Shown here piece after piece: positions 18,111-26,626 of a stretch of 64,000 nt of DNA. Positions within the stretch are counted from its first letter, which is position 1; every line of letters starts with the position of its first letter. The notes under the pieces are model-generated. The model was given only the letters and a program-made list of their open reading frames with translations. It was not told the DNA's origin and searched no databases. The DNA is from Streptomyces sp. CMB-StM0423 (GTDB lineage Bacteria; Actinomycetota; Actinomycetes; Streptomycetales; Streptomycetaceae), in contig NZ_CP025407.1 of the NCBI RefSeq assembly GCF_002847285.1, positions 7,319,001 to 7,383,000 on the forward strand. The letters are read 5' to 3'. The position numbers and the translations under genes were made by a program.

Positions 18111-18973
18111 GGCCGGCTCCTCTCGGGCTCGCGCGGGTGGCCCTGCCCGTTCCCGTGGCCGCGCCCTTCACCGGTCCTGGCGGGCGGCGGGGCGGCGCGC
18201 GGGCCGACGTAACCGAGGCCGACGCTCACGGAGTCGGCGGCCTCGACCGCGGCGCGGGACAGCTCCTCCTCGCGCCGGTCGAGCGCGACGGTGGACAGCG
18301 GCCCGGAGATGGAGATGGCGGCGACGATGTCGCCGGAGCGGTCCCGGATCGGCGCGGCCACGCAGGAGCGGCCGTGCGCCAGCTCCTCGACCTCGGTGGC
18401 GTAGCCGCGGCGGGCGACGGCCTCAAGCTCGGCGTCGAGCGCGGCGTGCGAGGTGAGGGTCGCCTGCGTGTAGCCAGGCAGCGCGTCCTCGGGGAGCAGT
18501 TCGCGGCGGCGCTGCGGGGCGAGGCCCAGCAGCAGGCACTTGCCGAGCCCGGTGGCGTGCAGCGGCTTGCGCTGGCCGGTGAGCACGGTGGACCTCGGGG
18601 CCAGCCTGCCTTCGAAGTTGAGCAGGTAGAAGAGCGCGGCGCCGTGCCGGATGGCGACGTTGGCGCCGAGGCCGAGGCGGGCGGCGAGCTCCTGCGTGAG
18701 CTGGCGCGCCTCGCGGTGGACGGGGTGGTGGTTGACGGCGACGCCGCCGAGGGTGATGGGGGCGGTGCCGAGGCGGTACAGGCCGCTGACGGCGTCACGT
18801 TCGACGTAGTCCAGCGACTCCAGGGTGGCCAGCAGCCGGGAGGTGGTCGAGGTGCCGAGGCCGGTGATGCGTACGACGTCGGAGACCCGTAGCTCCGGGT
18901 GGCCGTTCTGGAAGACGGCGAGCACGGCCACCGCGCGCTCCACGCTCTGGTTGTTGCCCTGATCCGATGCCAT
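18107..18973 (-). CDS. IclR-family transcriptional regulator (paralogue 2)
   Basis: 288-residue regulator at the head of the transporter/GH31 operon. Winged helix-turn-helix at about residues 9-75 (SVERAVAVLAVFQNGHPELR, GLGTSTTSRLLATLESLDYV) and GAF-like effector domain (LGLGANVAIRHGAALFYLLN, LHATGLGKCLLLGL, RGYATEVEELAHGRSCVAAPI). The Pro/Gly/Arg-rich tail after about residue 260 is probably unstructured. ATG 18973 has GGAG eight bases upstream; an in-frame ATG at 19135 would add sequence lacking family character. It shares the divergent intergenic region with the 857-residue protein and probably controls both directions. Closely similar to the IclR protein at 11422. Confidence 0.88.
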   Translation of the reverse strand: MASDQGNNQSVERAVAVLAVFQNGHPELRVSDVVRITGLGTSTTSRLLATLESLDYVERDAVSGLYRLGTAPITLGGVAVNHHPVHREARQLTQELAARLGLGANVAIRHGAALFYLLNFEGRLAPRSTVLTGQRKPLHATGLGKCLLLGLAPQRRRELLPEDALPGYTQATLTSHAALDAELEAVARRGYATEVEELAHGRSCVAAPIRDRSGDIVAAISISGPLSTVALDRREEELSRAAVEAADSVSVGLGYVGPRAAPPPARTGEGRGHGNGQGHPREPERSRP

Positions 18974-18996
18974 CCGCGACTCCAGTGAATCTGCTT

Positions 18997-19139
18997 TGCA
19001 ACATGCGGGATCGTTGCCCACATATTGCGACGGCGTCAACCCTTGTGGCGGTGGCTTCTGCAGCAACGGCCCCGATCCGGGCCGATGGTGACGACCGGTT
19101 CTCTCGTGCGGCGGGGGTTGACGGCCGTGCAACATGTGG
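18997..19139. promoter_or_regulatory. Divergent control region with two TGCAACATG repeats
   Basis: The 219-bp region between iclR (18973) and the exported-protein gene (19193) contains TGCAACATGCGG at 18997-19008 and TGCAACATGTGG at 19128-19139. The first overlaps an inverted repeat GCAAC (18998-19002) / GTTGC (19013-19017) with a 10-bp spacer. A possible plus-strand -35, TTGACG, is at 19118-19123, so the second copy would lie in the promoter spacer. These are the best candidate operators for the adjacent IclR protein. A related sequence is at 11348. Confidence 0.5.
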
Positions 19140-19192
19140 AGACTCTTCCTGCATTACGGATGTCAATTGCACCAGTGGGGAGAGTGTCATCG

Positions 19193-21766
19193 ATGCCCAG
19201 CCGCCGGAGCTTTGTCAAGGCCGCGGGAGTCACCGCCGTGGCAACGTCAGCCCAGGCAGGCGCGGTTGCCGCCGCCGCGGACCGGGACGCGGGCCCGGAC
19301 ACCCTGCACCTCGACGGCGACCGCGTCCGCCTCACCTGGGGCCGCACCGACGCCGGCTGGCGCGCCGTCCGGGTACGCACCCGCACCCGCCGCGGCTGGC
19401 GCGAACTCCCCGGCGCCCTCGGCGAGTACGGCCTCACCCACCACGCCGGTGCGGAACCGCCCGACGCCCAGCAGGTCCGCCGTGAGGAGGCCGGCACCCA
19501 CCACGCCTTCCTCCCCGCCGAGGCCGCCGTCGAGGGCACCTCCCAAGGCAAGGCGGTCGTCTTCCGCCACACCCACCCCCTCGGCACCCTCGAAGCCCGC
19601 TGGCGCATCGACGGCCGCCACCCCCACGACGTCCGCGTCACCCTCACCTGGACCGCCGCCCAGGACGGCTGGGTCAGCCTGCGCACCCCCACCCTGTGCG
19701 CCCTGGCAGAGCAGGACCTCGCCTTCGGCTGCGTCCCGGGCGGCTGGTACGGCCACGAGGCCAACCCCGACCTGCGCATGGCCGCCGAGTACGGCCACGG
19801 CCTGCCCGCCGTGCCGCACCTCTTCTACGACGACCTCGCCACCACCCTCGCCCCGGTCCTCAGCACCACCGAAGGGCTCACCCTCGCCGCCGTCGCGGAA
19901 CCCGGCATGGCCCGCGACCCGTACGCCGCCGACCGCGTCACCCACCGCGACGTACGCCTGGCCCTCTCCACCCGCGACCGCGCCGGCCGCCTCACCCCGC
20001 ACCTCGCCCGGCCCATCCTCGGCCGCGCCGACTCCCGCTGCACCGCGGGCGACCGCCGGGTCCTCGACTTCCGCTTCACCCTCACCGACGCCGACTGGTT
20101 CGAGGCGCTTCGGCACGCCGCCACCGACGTCTACGGCTTCGGCCGGTACCTCGAACTAGCCGCCAACAAGCACGCGCTGACCGAGCGACTCGCCCGCATC
20201 CAGGGCACGTACATCGCCGACCCGGTGCTGTCCCAGTGGCTCACCGACGAGTACGAGGGCACCACCATCGGCGCCCAGAAGTACAACGGCTTCGTCCAGG
20301 GCGCCGAGAAGGACGCCATGAAGAACTCCGACATCGGCGCCATGTGGGGCCTCGCCGCCGCCACCTCCGACGCGCTGCTGGAACGCGACCGGCTGCCGTA
20401 CGTGCGCAACTTCAAGCTCGCCCAGCAGCAGACCGCCGCCGGCCACTACCGCGGGGCGCTCAAGGGCCAGTACTACCTGTTCAAGTCGGACCGCTTCGTC
20501 GAGGAGGGCAACCCGAACGCCGAGATCGCCGACTACGTCGAGCCGCTGGCCACCGCGTACTACGTCATCACCGACCTCGCGCACATCCTGCTCTTCCAGC
20601 CCGGCGACGCCGAGCTGAAGGGCCGCATCCGGCTCGCCGCCGACCACCTCGCCGACGCCCAGAAGGCCGACGGCTCCTGGGAGGTCGCCACCGACAAGGA
20701 GCCGCCGCACGCGGTCACGTACCCGCACCTGACCGAGGACCTGCGGCCCACCTGGTACGGGCTGCTCGTCGCCCACCACGCCCTCGGCGACCGGCGCTAC
20801 CTCGACGGCGCGGTGCGCGGCGCCGACTGGTACGTGACCCACGCCGTCGAGCGCGCCCGCTACCTCGGCTCCACCGGCGACTCCGGCTTCCGCATGGACC
20901 TGTCCCTCTCCCAGGGCATCCAGGGCCTGCTCGACCTCGCGGACGCCACCGGCGAGCGCCGCTACCGCGACGCCGCCATCGAGGTCGCCCGCCTCCACAC
21001 CACCTGGATCTACACCCACCCCGCCCCGTCCACCGAGCCGCGCACCCGGGCCGGCGCCACCTACGAGGCGTGGCAGCTCACCCAACTCGGCCTGCAGAAG
21101 GAGCAGAACGCCAGCGCCCCGGGCAACGGCCCCATCCTGCTCTCCAGCTTCGCCGGCACCTATCTGCGCATCCACCGCCTGACCGGCGACCCGCTCTTCC
21201 GCGACATGGCCCGCGCCGCCGCCCTCGGCCGCGACGCCTTCGTCGCCGAGGCGCCGGGCGTGCACTCGTACTACTGGGTGAGCTTCACCGGCGGCATCGG
21301 CTCCTTCCCGCACCACGCCTGGTGGCAGATCGGCTGGATCCTGGACTACCTCCTGGAGGAGGTACGCACCCGCAGCGGCGACCGGATCAGCTTCCCCCGC
21401 GGCTACTTCACGCCCAAGGTCGGCGGCCAGCTCACCTACGGCTTCGCCCCCGGCCGGGTCCACGGCACCCCCGCGACCCTGCGCATCCCGCCGCGGCTGC
21501 TGACCGCCGACACCCCGCACGCGGAGACCCTCGGCGCGCTGGCCACCGGCGGCGACCGGCTCTTCGCGCTGGTGCTCAACAGCAGCGCCAGGCCGCTGAC
21601 CGCCACCGTGACCGTCGACCCGGCGCTGGCGCACCCCGACGGGCCGCGCACCATCACCGGCATCCGCGCCGTCTCCGGCCGCCTCACCGCCGCCGACGCG
21701 CCGCGCTTCACCGTGGCGCTGAAGCCCCACGGCATCGCGGTCGTCGCGCTCGACCTCGCCGAGTAG
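19193..21766 (+). CDS. Tat-exported 857-residue protein, probable alpha/alpha-barrel carbohydrate-active protein of unknown specificity
   Basis: Start ATG 19193 follows GGGGAGAG at 19177-19184; the twin-arginine signal SRRSFVKAAGVTAVATS begins at once, so export by Tat is likely. After a beta-rich N-terminal third (to about residue 320), the middle part reads as repeated helical hairpins of an alpha/alpha toroid: YVEPLATAYYVITDLAHILL, RLAADHLADAQKADGSWEVA, GLLVAHHALGDRRYLDGAVR, GIQGLLDLADATGERRYRDA. The end is a beta domain. A Trp/Asp/His-rich segment (YYWVSFTGGIGSFPHHAWWQ) may line an active site. I do not recognise a GH or PL catalytic signature with confidence; homologues may carry vague hydrolase or phosphodiesterase names. 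Downstream is GH16, 32 bp away, so both are probably co-expressed for extracellular glycan breakdown. Confidence 0.6.
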   Translation: MPSRRSFVKAAGVTAVATSAQAGAVAAAADRDAGPDTLHLDGDRVRLTWGRTDAGWRAVRVRTRTRRGWRELPGALGEYGLTHHAGAEPPDAQQVRREEAGTHHAFLPAEAAVEGTSQGKAVVFRHTHPLGTLEARWRIDGRHPHDVRVTLTWTAAQDGWVSLRTPTLCALAEQDLAFGCVPGGWYGHEANPDLRMAAEYGHGLPAVPHLFYDDLATTLAPVLSTTEGLTLAAVAEPGMARDPYAADRVTHRDVRLALSTRDRAGRLTPHLARPILGRADSRCTAGDRRVLDFRFTLTDADWFEALRHAATDVYGFGRYLELAANKHALTERLARIQGTYIADPVLSQWLTDEYEGTTIGAQKYNGFVQGAEKDAMKNSDIGAMWGLAAATSDALLERDRLPYVRNFKLAQQQTAAGHYRGALKGQYYLFKSDRFVEEGNPNAEIADYVEPLATAYYVITDLAHILLFQPGDAELKGRIRLAADHLADAQKADGSWEVATDKEPPHAVTYPHLTEDLRPTWYGLLVAHHALGDRRYLDGAVRGADWYVTHAVERARYLGSTGDSGFRMDLSLSQGIQGLLDLADATGERRYRDAAIEVARLHTTWIYTHPAPSTEPRTRAGATYEAWQLTQLGLQKEQNASAPGNGPILLSSFAGTYLRIHRLTGDPLFRDMARAAALGRDAFVAEAPGVHSYYWVSFTGGIGSFPHHAWWQIGWILDYLLEEVRTRSGDRISFPRGYFTPKVGGQLTYGFAPGRVHGTPATLRIPPRLLTADTPHAETLGALATGGDRLFALVLNSSARPLTATVTVDPALAHPDGPRTITGIRAVSGRLTAADAPRFTVALKPHGIAVVALDLAE

Positions 21767-21798
21767 CCCGTACGCCGACGCGACCGGAAGGACGCCCC

Positions 21799-23022
21799 AT
21801 GCCCCGCGCCACCCCCCTCGCCGCGGTGATCACAGCCGCCATCGCCCTGCCCCTGCTCGCCGTCGCCCCGCCCGCCGCCGCGGCCCCGGCGGCCCCGGCC
21901 GGGACCGCCGCGGAGCGCGCCGAGGCGGCGCCCGCCGCGGGGCCAGCCGGGACCGGCTGGACCCAGGTCTTCGGCGACGAGTTCGGCGCCGCCGCCGTCG
22001 ACACCGCCAAGTGGAACTTCCGCACCGACGTGAAGGCCAACAGCGCCCAGCGCCCCCAGAACGTCACCCAGTCCGGCGGCGCGCTGCACATCGCGCTGAA
22101 GAAGGAGGACCACGCGGGCAAGCAGTTCACCGGCGGCGGCGTCATCTCCAGGAAGCACCTGCGCTACGGCTACTACGAGACCCGCGCCAGGATCAACGAC
22201 GGCGCCGGCTGGCACACCGCCTTCTGGCTCCAGGCCGGCGACGGCAGCACCACCTTCCCCGCCGAACAGCGCACCGAGATCGACGGCTTCGAGACCGACT
22301 CGGTGAACCCGACCAGGACCTCGCACAACGTGCACGGCTGGGTGGGCAGCGGCGTCCACGGCCCGGTCACGTACGGCTCCGGGACGTACGACACCGGTCT
22401 CGACCTCAGGCAGTGGCACACCTACGGCATCGACTGGTCCGAGAGCGGCGCGAAGTTCTACGTCGACGGCACCCTCAAGTACACGGCCCCGTACACCCCC
22501 GGCCAGTGGATGCACGACTACACCGCCGTCTGGCTCACCAGCATCGCCACCGGCGCGCTGCCCGACGCGAGCAAACTGCCCTCGGCGGCTTCCTTCGACT
22601 ACGTCCGCTACTGGCAGCGCGACTACTACGTCGACAACGACGGCGCCGCCGCCTACGGCTACTCCACCACCGGTACCTGGCAGCCCAGTTCGCTCACCGG
22701 CTGGACCAAGGACTCGCCCGTCTCCTACGGCTGCGCCGCGGGCGCCGAGGCGACGTGGCGGCCCCGGCTGCGGGCGGCCGGCTCGTACGAGGTGTTCATC
22801 CGCAAGTCCGTCTCCGCCACCGGCGGCGACCCGGCGGCGAAGGTGACCCTGGACAACGCCGGTGCCGTCACCGCCCGCACGCTCGACGAGCGCTCCGGCA
22901 GCCCCGGCTGGGTCTCCCTCGGCACGCAGCCCTACCAGGCCGGCGAGAGCGCGTCGGTGTCGCTCACCGCGAGCGGCACGGGCTGCGCGCACGCCGACGC
23001 GGTGAAGTTCGTACGCCGATGA
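21799..23022 (+). CDS. Secreted glycoside hydrolase family 16 with C-terminal carbohydrate-binding-like domain
   Basis: 407-residue endo-glycanase. A Sec signal (ITAAIALPLLAVAPPAAAA) and an Ala/Pro linker to about residue 52 precede the GH16 beta-jellyroll: FGDEFGAAAVDTAKWNF, RYGYYETRARINDGAGWHTA and the catalytic motif EIDGFE with Glu160 as nucleophile, Asp162, and Glu165 as acid/base. From about residue 275 a second domain (YYVDNDGAAAYGYSTTGTW to the end) resembles the golvesin/xanthan-lyase C-terminal type, likely glycan- or surface-binding. ATG 21799 follows GGAAGGA. GH16 covers laminarinase, agarase, xyloglucanase and others; the motif alone does not fix the substrate. Confidence 0.88.
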   Translation: MPRATPLAAVITAAIALPLLAVAPPAAAAPAAPAGTAAERAEAAPAAGPAGTGWTQVFGDEFGAAAVDTAKWNFRTDVKANSAQRPQNVTQSGGALHIALKKEDHAGKQFTGGGVISRKHLRYGYYETRARINDGAGWHTAFWLQAGDGSTTFPAEQRTEIDGFETDSVNPTRTSHNVHGWVGSGVHGPVTYGSGTYDTGLDLRQWHTYGIDWSESGAKFYVDGTLKYTAPYTPGQWMHDYTAVWLTSIATGALPDASKLPSAASFDYVRYWQRDYYVDNDGAAAYGYSTTGTWQPSSLTGWTKDSPVSYGCAAGAEATWRPRLRAAGSYEVFIRKSVSATGGDPAAKVTLDNAGAVTARTLDERSGSPGWVSLGTQPYQAGESASVSLTASGTGCAHADAVKFVRR

Positions 23023-23345
23023 GGCCGGCAGCCGCGCCGCTGACGGACGCCACCGCGTGGCTCGCGCCGTACGGGGTGACGTACGCGCAGCGGCCGTTCG
23101 AGGCGGCGGTCGCCGACGTGCCGGACGGCGCGTACGCCTACCCGCCGCTGTTCCGCACCGCGCCCGGCACGTACGCGCTCGTCACCGAGGCCGACGCGGA
23201 CGGCCGCTACGGCGGCCCCCGGCTCCGCGGCTTCAGCCGCATCGAGGACCTGGCGGCGGGGACGGACATCCGGGTGCGCGTCCGCAGCGTCCGCGGCGAC
23301 GCGACGAGCGCGTGGTCGGAGTGGACGGAGGTGTCAACGGGCTGA
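23019..23345 (+). CDS. Short GH97-like N-terminal fragment joined to an Fn3-like tail; probable gene relic
   Basis: 108-residue frame whose ATG overlaps the GH16 stop (ATGA). Codon use is normal for this genome, so it is or was coding. The first 65 residues (WLAPYGVTYAQRPFEAAVAD, PPLFRTAPGTYALVTEADAD, GRYGGPRLRGFS) resemble part of the beta-sandwich N-terminal region of GH97 enzymes, which normally exceed 600 residues. The last 35 (GTDIRVRVRSVRGDATSAWS) read like the end of a fibronectin type III domain. There is no signal peptide and no catalytic domain. It looks like the two ends of a once larger glycosidase gene joined by an internal deletion, still in frame. Alternatively it is a small accessory protein. 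Confidence 0.45.
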   Translation: MRPAAAPLTDATAWLAPYGVTYAQRPFEAAVADVPDGAYAYPPLFRTAPGTYALVTEADADGRYGGPRLRGFSRIEDLAAGTDIRVRVRSVRGDATSAWSEWTEVSTG

Positions 23346-23366
23346 GCGGGGAGACCCGTAGCGGTG

Positions 23367-23399
23367 TCCCGGCCCGTACCCGGAGGGGACGGGCCGGGA
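23367..23399. terminator. Hairpin terminator between GH16 operon and convergent SDR gene
   Basis: Perfect 11-bp stem TCCCGGCCCGT (23367-23377) with ACGGGCCGGGA (23389-23399) and an 11-nt loop, 21 bp after the stop at 23345. The remaining 165 bp to 23565 show no open frame with a ribosome site. Confidence 0.75.
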
Positions 23400-23564
23400 T
23401 GTACGTGCGTTGCAATGCGGGGCGGATTCCCGTCATACGGGACTGCTCCTCGGAATACGGGCACGGAATCCGTGACCGTTGCGGCGTCGGTGCGGTGCCG
23501 TAGGGCGATCCCCGCCGGGGAAGTCCGGGACCCCCGAGCAGGCGACGCGCACGCGGGATCCCGG

Positions 23565-24344
23565 CTACAGGAAGCGCTCCCGGAGGTCGGGGCGGAGCCA
23601 GGCGGCGGGGGAGGAGATGCTGAGGCCGCCGTCCACCGGCAGCACGGCGCCCGTGATGAACGAGGCCGCGGGGGAGGCCAGGAAGTGCACGGCCGCCGCG
23701 ACCTCCGGCGGGGTGCCCGTACGGCCCAGGGGGTAGCCCTCGGCGACGTGCGCCAGCGGCGGGGTGCCGATCATGCCGGGCGCCACCGCGTTCACGCGGA
23801 CGCCCCGCGGGCCGTAGTCGAGGGCGAGTTGGCGCACCAGGCCCTCGACGCCCGCCTTCGCCGCCGCGTAGCCGGGCAGCCCGGGGGCGGCGAGGAAGGC
23901 GTTCACCGAGGTGACGGCGACGATCGCGGAGCCGGACCGGAGCCGGGGGAGCGCCGCGCGGGCGACGTAGAACGCGGTGTCCAGGGTGGCGGACTGGGCC
24001 AGCCGCCACTGCGCGTCGGTGGTCTCGTCGGCCCGCGCCACCGGCTGCGCCGCCGCGGCGAGCACCACGACGTCCAGCCGCCCCAGCGTCTCCGCCGCCG
24101 ACGTCACGCACCGGGCGGCCTCGGCGGGTTCCGCGCAGTCGGCGGCGACGTACGCGGCGTACGACAGGTGCGCGCACTCCGCAAGACCGCAGCCCGCGAC
24201 CCGGTCGCCGCCCGCCGCGAACGCGTCGGCCACCGCGCGCCCGATCGCCGAGTCGCCCCCGACGACGAGCACCCCGCGCGCCTGCCCGCTCCCGCCGGGC
24301 GCCGCCGTGCCGCCGCCGGCGCCGGCTGCCGGGACCCCGCTCAC
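23565..24344 (-). CDS. Short-chain dehydrogenase/reductase (SDR)
   Basis: 259-residue NAD(P)-dependent oxidoreductase of the classical SDR fold. The dinucleotide loop reads VVGGDSAIGRAVADAF, followed by LDVVVLAAAA, catalytic Ser in AVTSVNAF, the YxxxK pair in GYAAAKAG and VNAVAPGMIGTP, with the usual C-terminal ITGAVLPVDGG. GTG 24344 overlaps the aldolase stop by four bases. Within the enolase-aldolase-SDR operon it probably oxidises a sugar or aldonate, or reduces an aldolase product. Substrate is not readable. Confidence 0.85.
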   Translation of the reverse strand: MSGVPAAGAGGGTAAPGGSGQARGVLVVGGDSAIGRAVADAFAAGGDRVAGCGLAECAHLSYAAYVAADCAEPAEAARCVTSAAETLGRLDVVVLAAAAQPVARADETTDAQWRLAQSATLDTAFYVARAALPRLRSGSAIVAVTSVNAFLAAPGLPGYAAAKAGVEGLVRQLALDYGPRGVRVNAVAPGMIGTPPLAHVAEGYPLGRTGTPPEVAAAVHFLASPAASFITGAVLPVDGGLSISSPAAWLRPDLRERFL

Positions 24345-25255
24345 CGCGCCCCGCCCGCGGCCACCGGCGGCAGCGCCAGCCGCTCCAGGATCCCGTCCAA
24401 CTGCCCCCGCAGCGCCTCCGTCAGCCCCTTCGCCGGCAGCCGCACCGCCGCGGAGTCGATCACCCCGCGCCGTACCAGCACCTCCTTGTGCACCGCCCAG
24501 GCGAACCCCGCCTGCATGCCGAAGCGGATCAGCGGCAGCAGCCGCTCGTACGCCCCGTGCGCCTCCGCCGTACGCTCCGCGGACCACGCGTCCAGCACCG
24601 GCCGCAGCGCGTCGGTGAACTCGCACGCCGGCATCGTCCCCACCGCACCCGCGGCCAGCTCCTCCAGCAGGAAGAAGGCGTTCTGCCCGCCGAGCACGTC
24701 GAACCCGGCCGGGGCCGCCGCCACCGTCTCCGCGATCTTCGGCACCGTCGGCGGCGACTCGACCTTCACCGAGCCGACCCCGTCGAGCTTGCCGAACTCC
24801 GTGATCAGCGGCACCGGCATCGCCACTCCCGTCGTCGCGGCGGCGTCCTGCACCATGACCGGCGCCCCGGCGCGCTCGCCGAGCGCGCCGTAGAAGTCGA
24901 CGAGCTGCTGCGGGCCGGGCTTCGCGAGGTACGGCGGCAGCACCATCAGCGCGTCCGCGCCGCCCGCGACGGCCTGCCCGCACTGCTCCAGCGCCGTCGC
25001 CAGGCTCGTCGGGCTGACCCCGGCCACCACCGGCACGGCGCCGGCGACCACGTCGCGTACGTCCGCGAGGACCGCGTCCCGGTCGGCGGCGGTGAGCGCG
25101 AAGCCCTCGCTGGCCATGCCGAAGACCGCCACCCCGTCGGCGCCGGCGAGCAGTTGGAACGCGGTGAGCCGGCGCAGCGAGGGGCGGTCGAGGCTCCCGT
25201 CCGGGTGGAAGGGGGTGGCGAGGACGGGGACGAGACCTCGTACGGGCCGGCTCAT
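24341..25255 (-). CDS. DHDPS/NAL-family class I aldolase
   Basis: 304-residue (beta/alpha)8 aldolase of the dihydrodipicolinate synthase/N-acetylneuraminate lyase family. The Schiff-base lysine is in GSVKVESPP (Lys164), and GVAVFGMASEGFALT is the family GxxGE-type loop. Where family members have the active-site Tyr in a YNxP segment, this protein has VMVQDAAATTG, so that Tyr seems to be missing. Next to an enolase-superfamily dehydratase and an SDR it fits cleavage or dehydration of a 2-keto-3-deoxy sugar acid rather than lysine biosynthesis. ATG 25255 is 136 bp downstream of the dehydratase stop. Confidence 0.82.
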   Translation of the reverse strand: MSRPVRGLVPVLATPFHPDGSLDRPSLRRLTAFQLLAGADGVAVFGMASEGFALTAADRDAVLADVRDVVAGAVPVVAGVSPTSLATALEQCGQAVAGGADALMVLPPYLAKPGPQQLVDFYGALGERAGAPVMVQDAAATTGVAMPVPLITEFGKLDGVGSVKVESPPTVPKIAETVAAAPAGFDVLGGQNAFFLLEELAAGAVGTMPACEFTDALRPVLDAWSAERTAEAHGAYERLLPLIRFGMQAGFAWAVHKEVLVRRGVIDSAAVRLPAKGLTEALRGQLDGILERLALPPVAAGGAR

Positions 25256-25391
25256 GCTGTGTCCTTTCGTTCGCCCGGCCGGCCGCGCGGCGGGGCGGTG
25301 GTGCCGCCTTGCCGGGGCGGGCCGGGCCGGGGGGCGGTGTGCGGGGCGGGGGCTGCCGGGAGGCGGCCGGGCGGGCCGGTCCCGGCGTCCC

Positions 25392-26573
25392 TCACCCGGT
25401 GATCTCCTGCGCGTGCCGTACGACGAACTCCGCGTCCACCTCTACGCCCAGCCCCGGCCCGGCGGGCAACGGGATGCCGGTGTCCGGGCCGCCGGTGAGC
25501 GGGGTGCGCAGGATGCGGCTCGCGACCTGCCAGGTGGTGGGCTGGTACTCGAAGTACGGCATGGCGGCGACCGCGGCGGCGAAGTGCAGCCCCGCGGCGG
25601 TGGCGACGCCGAGGCCCGTGGAGTGGTGCGGGGCGACCGGGACGTGGTGGGCGGCGGCCAGCTCGGCGATCGCCAGCGCTTCGGTCAGGCCCGTGCGCCC
25701 GGCGTCGGGCTGGGCCAGGGCCAGGGCGCGGCGGCCGAGCCAGTGGGCGAACTCGTAGCGGTTGCGCAGGGCTTCGCCGACCGCGACCGGGAGGTCGAGG
25801 CGGCGCTGCAGGTCGCGGTGGCCCTCGACGTCCTCGGGGGCCAGCGGCGCCTCCAGGAACAGCACCCGGCGGCGCCGCTGCAACTCCCGGCCGAGGCGGG
25901 CGGCTTCCGCGGGCCCGTACGCCCAGTGCGCGTCGACGGCGACGTGCAGCCGCTCGTCGGCGGTGAGGACGGCGTCGACGGTGGCGAGGTCGGGCTCGAC
26001 GCCGCGGCCGAGGTGCAGCTTGATCCGGTACGCGCCGCGCCCGGCCCACTCGGCGGCGAGCTTCGCGCGCTCGGCGTCGGTGTCGCGGGGCAGCCCGGAG
26101 ACGTAGGCGGGCTGGACGGTGCGGAAGGCGCCGCCCAGCAGCTCCGCGACGGGCAGGCCGGCGCGGCGTCCGGCGAGGTCCCACAGGGCGATGTCGACGG
26201 CGGCGAGGGCGTCGGCCTGATGGCCCGTCAGGTGGCCGCGCTCGCGCATCAGGTCGCGCAGCCGGTGCCAGGCGGGGCGTACGGCGCCGGCGGGGGTGCC
26301 GAGCAGCGCGGGGCGCAGCAGCGTGGCGACGGCCTGGCCCGGGACCTCGGGGCCGACCGGCGCGAGCGCCTCGCCCCAGCCCTCGGCGCCGTCGTCGGCG
26401 ACGACGCGGACGAGCAGGGTCTCGAAGCGGGCGGAGTAGAGGCTGCGCCAGGGCTCGCGCACCACGTACCCGCGGTCCTCGGTGAGGTCGCTGCCGTCGT
26501 CGAGCCGGCCCAGATACGCCTCGTGGTGCGGCAACTTGAGCGCGTAGACGCGCACATCGGCGATGCGGGCCAT
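25392..26573 (-). CDS. Enolase-superfamily sugar-acid dehydratase (mandelate racemase type)
   Basis: 393-residue barrel enzyme. N-terminal capping domain, then YRIKLHLG with Lys185 and His187 in the KxK/KxH position, metal ligands Asp in VAVDAHWAYG, Glu in FLEAPLAPED and Glu in AVGEALRNR, and the Asp/His pair in QPDAGRTG and PHHSTGLG. KxH rather than KxK recalls galactonate-type dehydratases, so an aldonate dehydratase giving a 2-keto-3-deoxy acid is the best guess. ATG 26573 is preferred because a weak AGGG lies about nine bases upstream; ATG 26582 has no room for a ribosome site. It starts the operon that continues with the aldolase and SDR. Confidence 0.82.
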   Translation of the reverse strand: MARIADVRVYALKLPHHEAYLGRLDDGSDLTEDRGYVVREPWRSLYSARFETLLVRVVADDGAEGWGEALAPVGPEVPGQAVATLLRPALLGTPAGAVRPAWHRLRDLMRERGHLTGHQADALAAVDIALWDLAGRRAGLPVAELLGGAFRTVQPAYVSGLPRDTDAERAKLAAEWAGRGAYRIKLHLGRGVEPDLATVDAVLTADERLHVAVDAHWAYGPAEAARLGRELQRRRRVLFLEAPLAPEDVEGHRDLQRRLDLPVAVGEALRNRYEFAHWLGRRALALAQPDAGRTGLTEALAIAELAAAHHVPVAPHHSTGLGVATAAGLHFAAAVAAMPYFEYQPTTWQVASRILRTPLTGGPDTGIPLPAGPGLGVEVDAEFVVRHAQEITG

Positions 26574-26626
26574 GCTCACCATCCCTGCTTCGGCAACGGG
26601 CTCAGGCGATGGCAGATTCCCACATC

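Noticed and set aside
24341..25255. dapA for lysine biosynthesis
   Set aside because: The usual active-site Tyr segment is missing and the operon partners are a sugar-acid dehydratase and an SDR.
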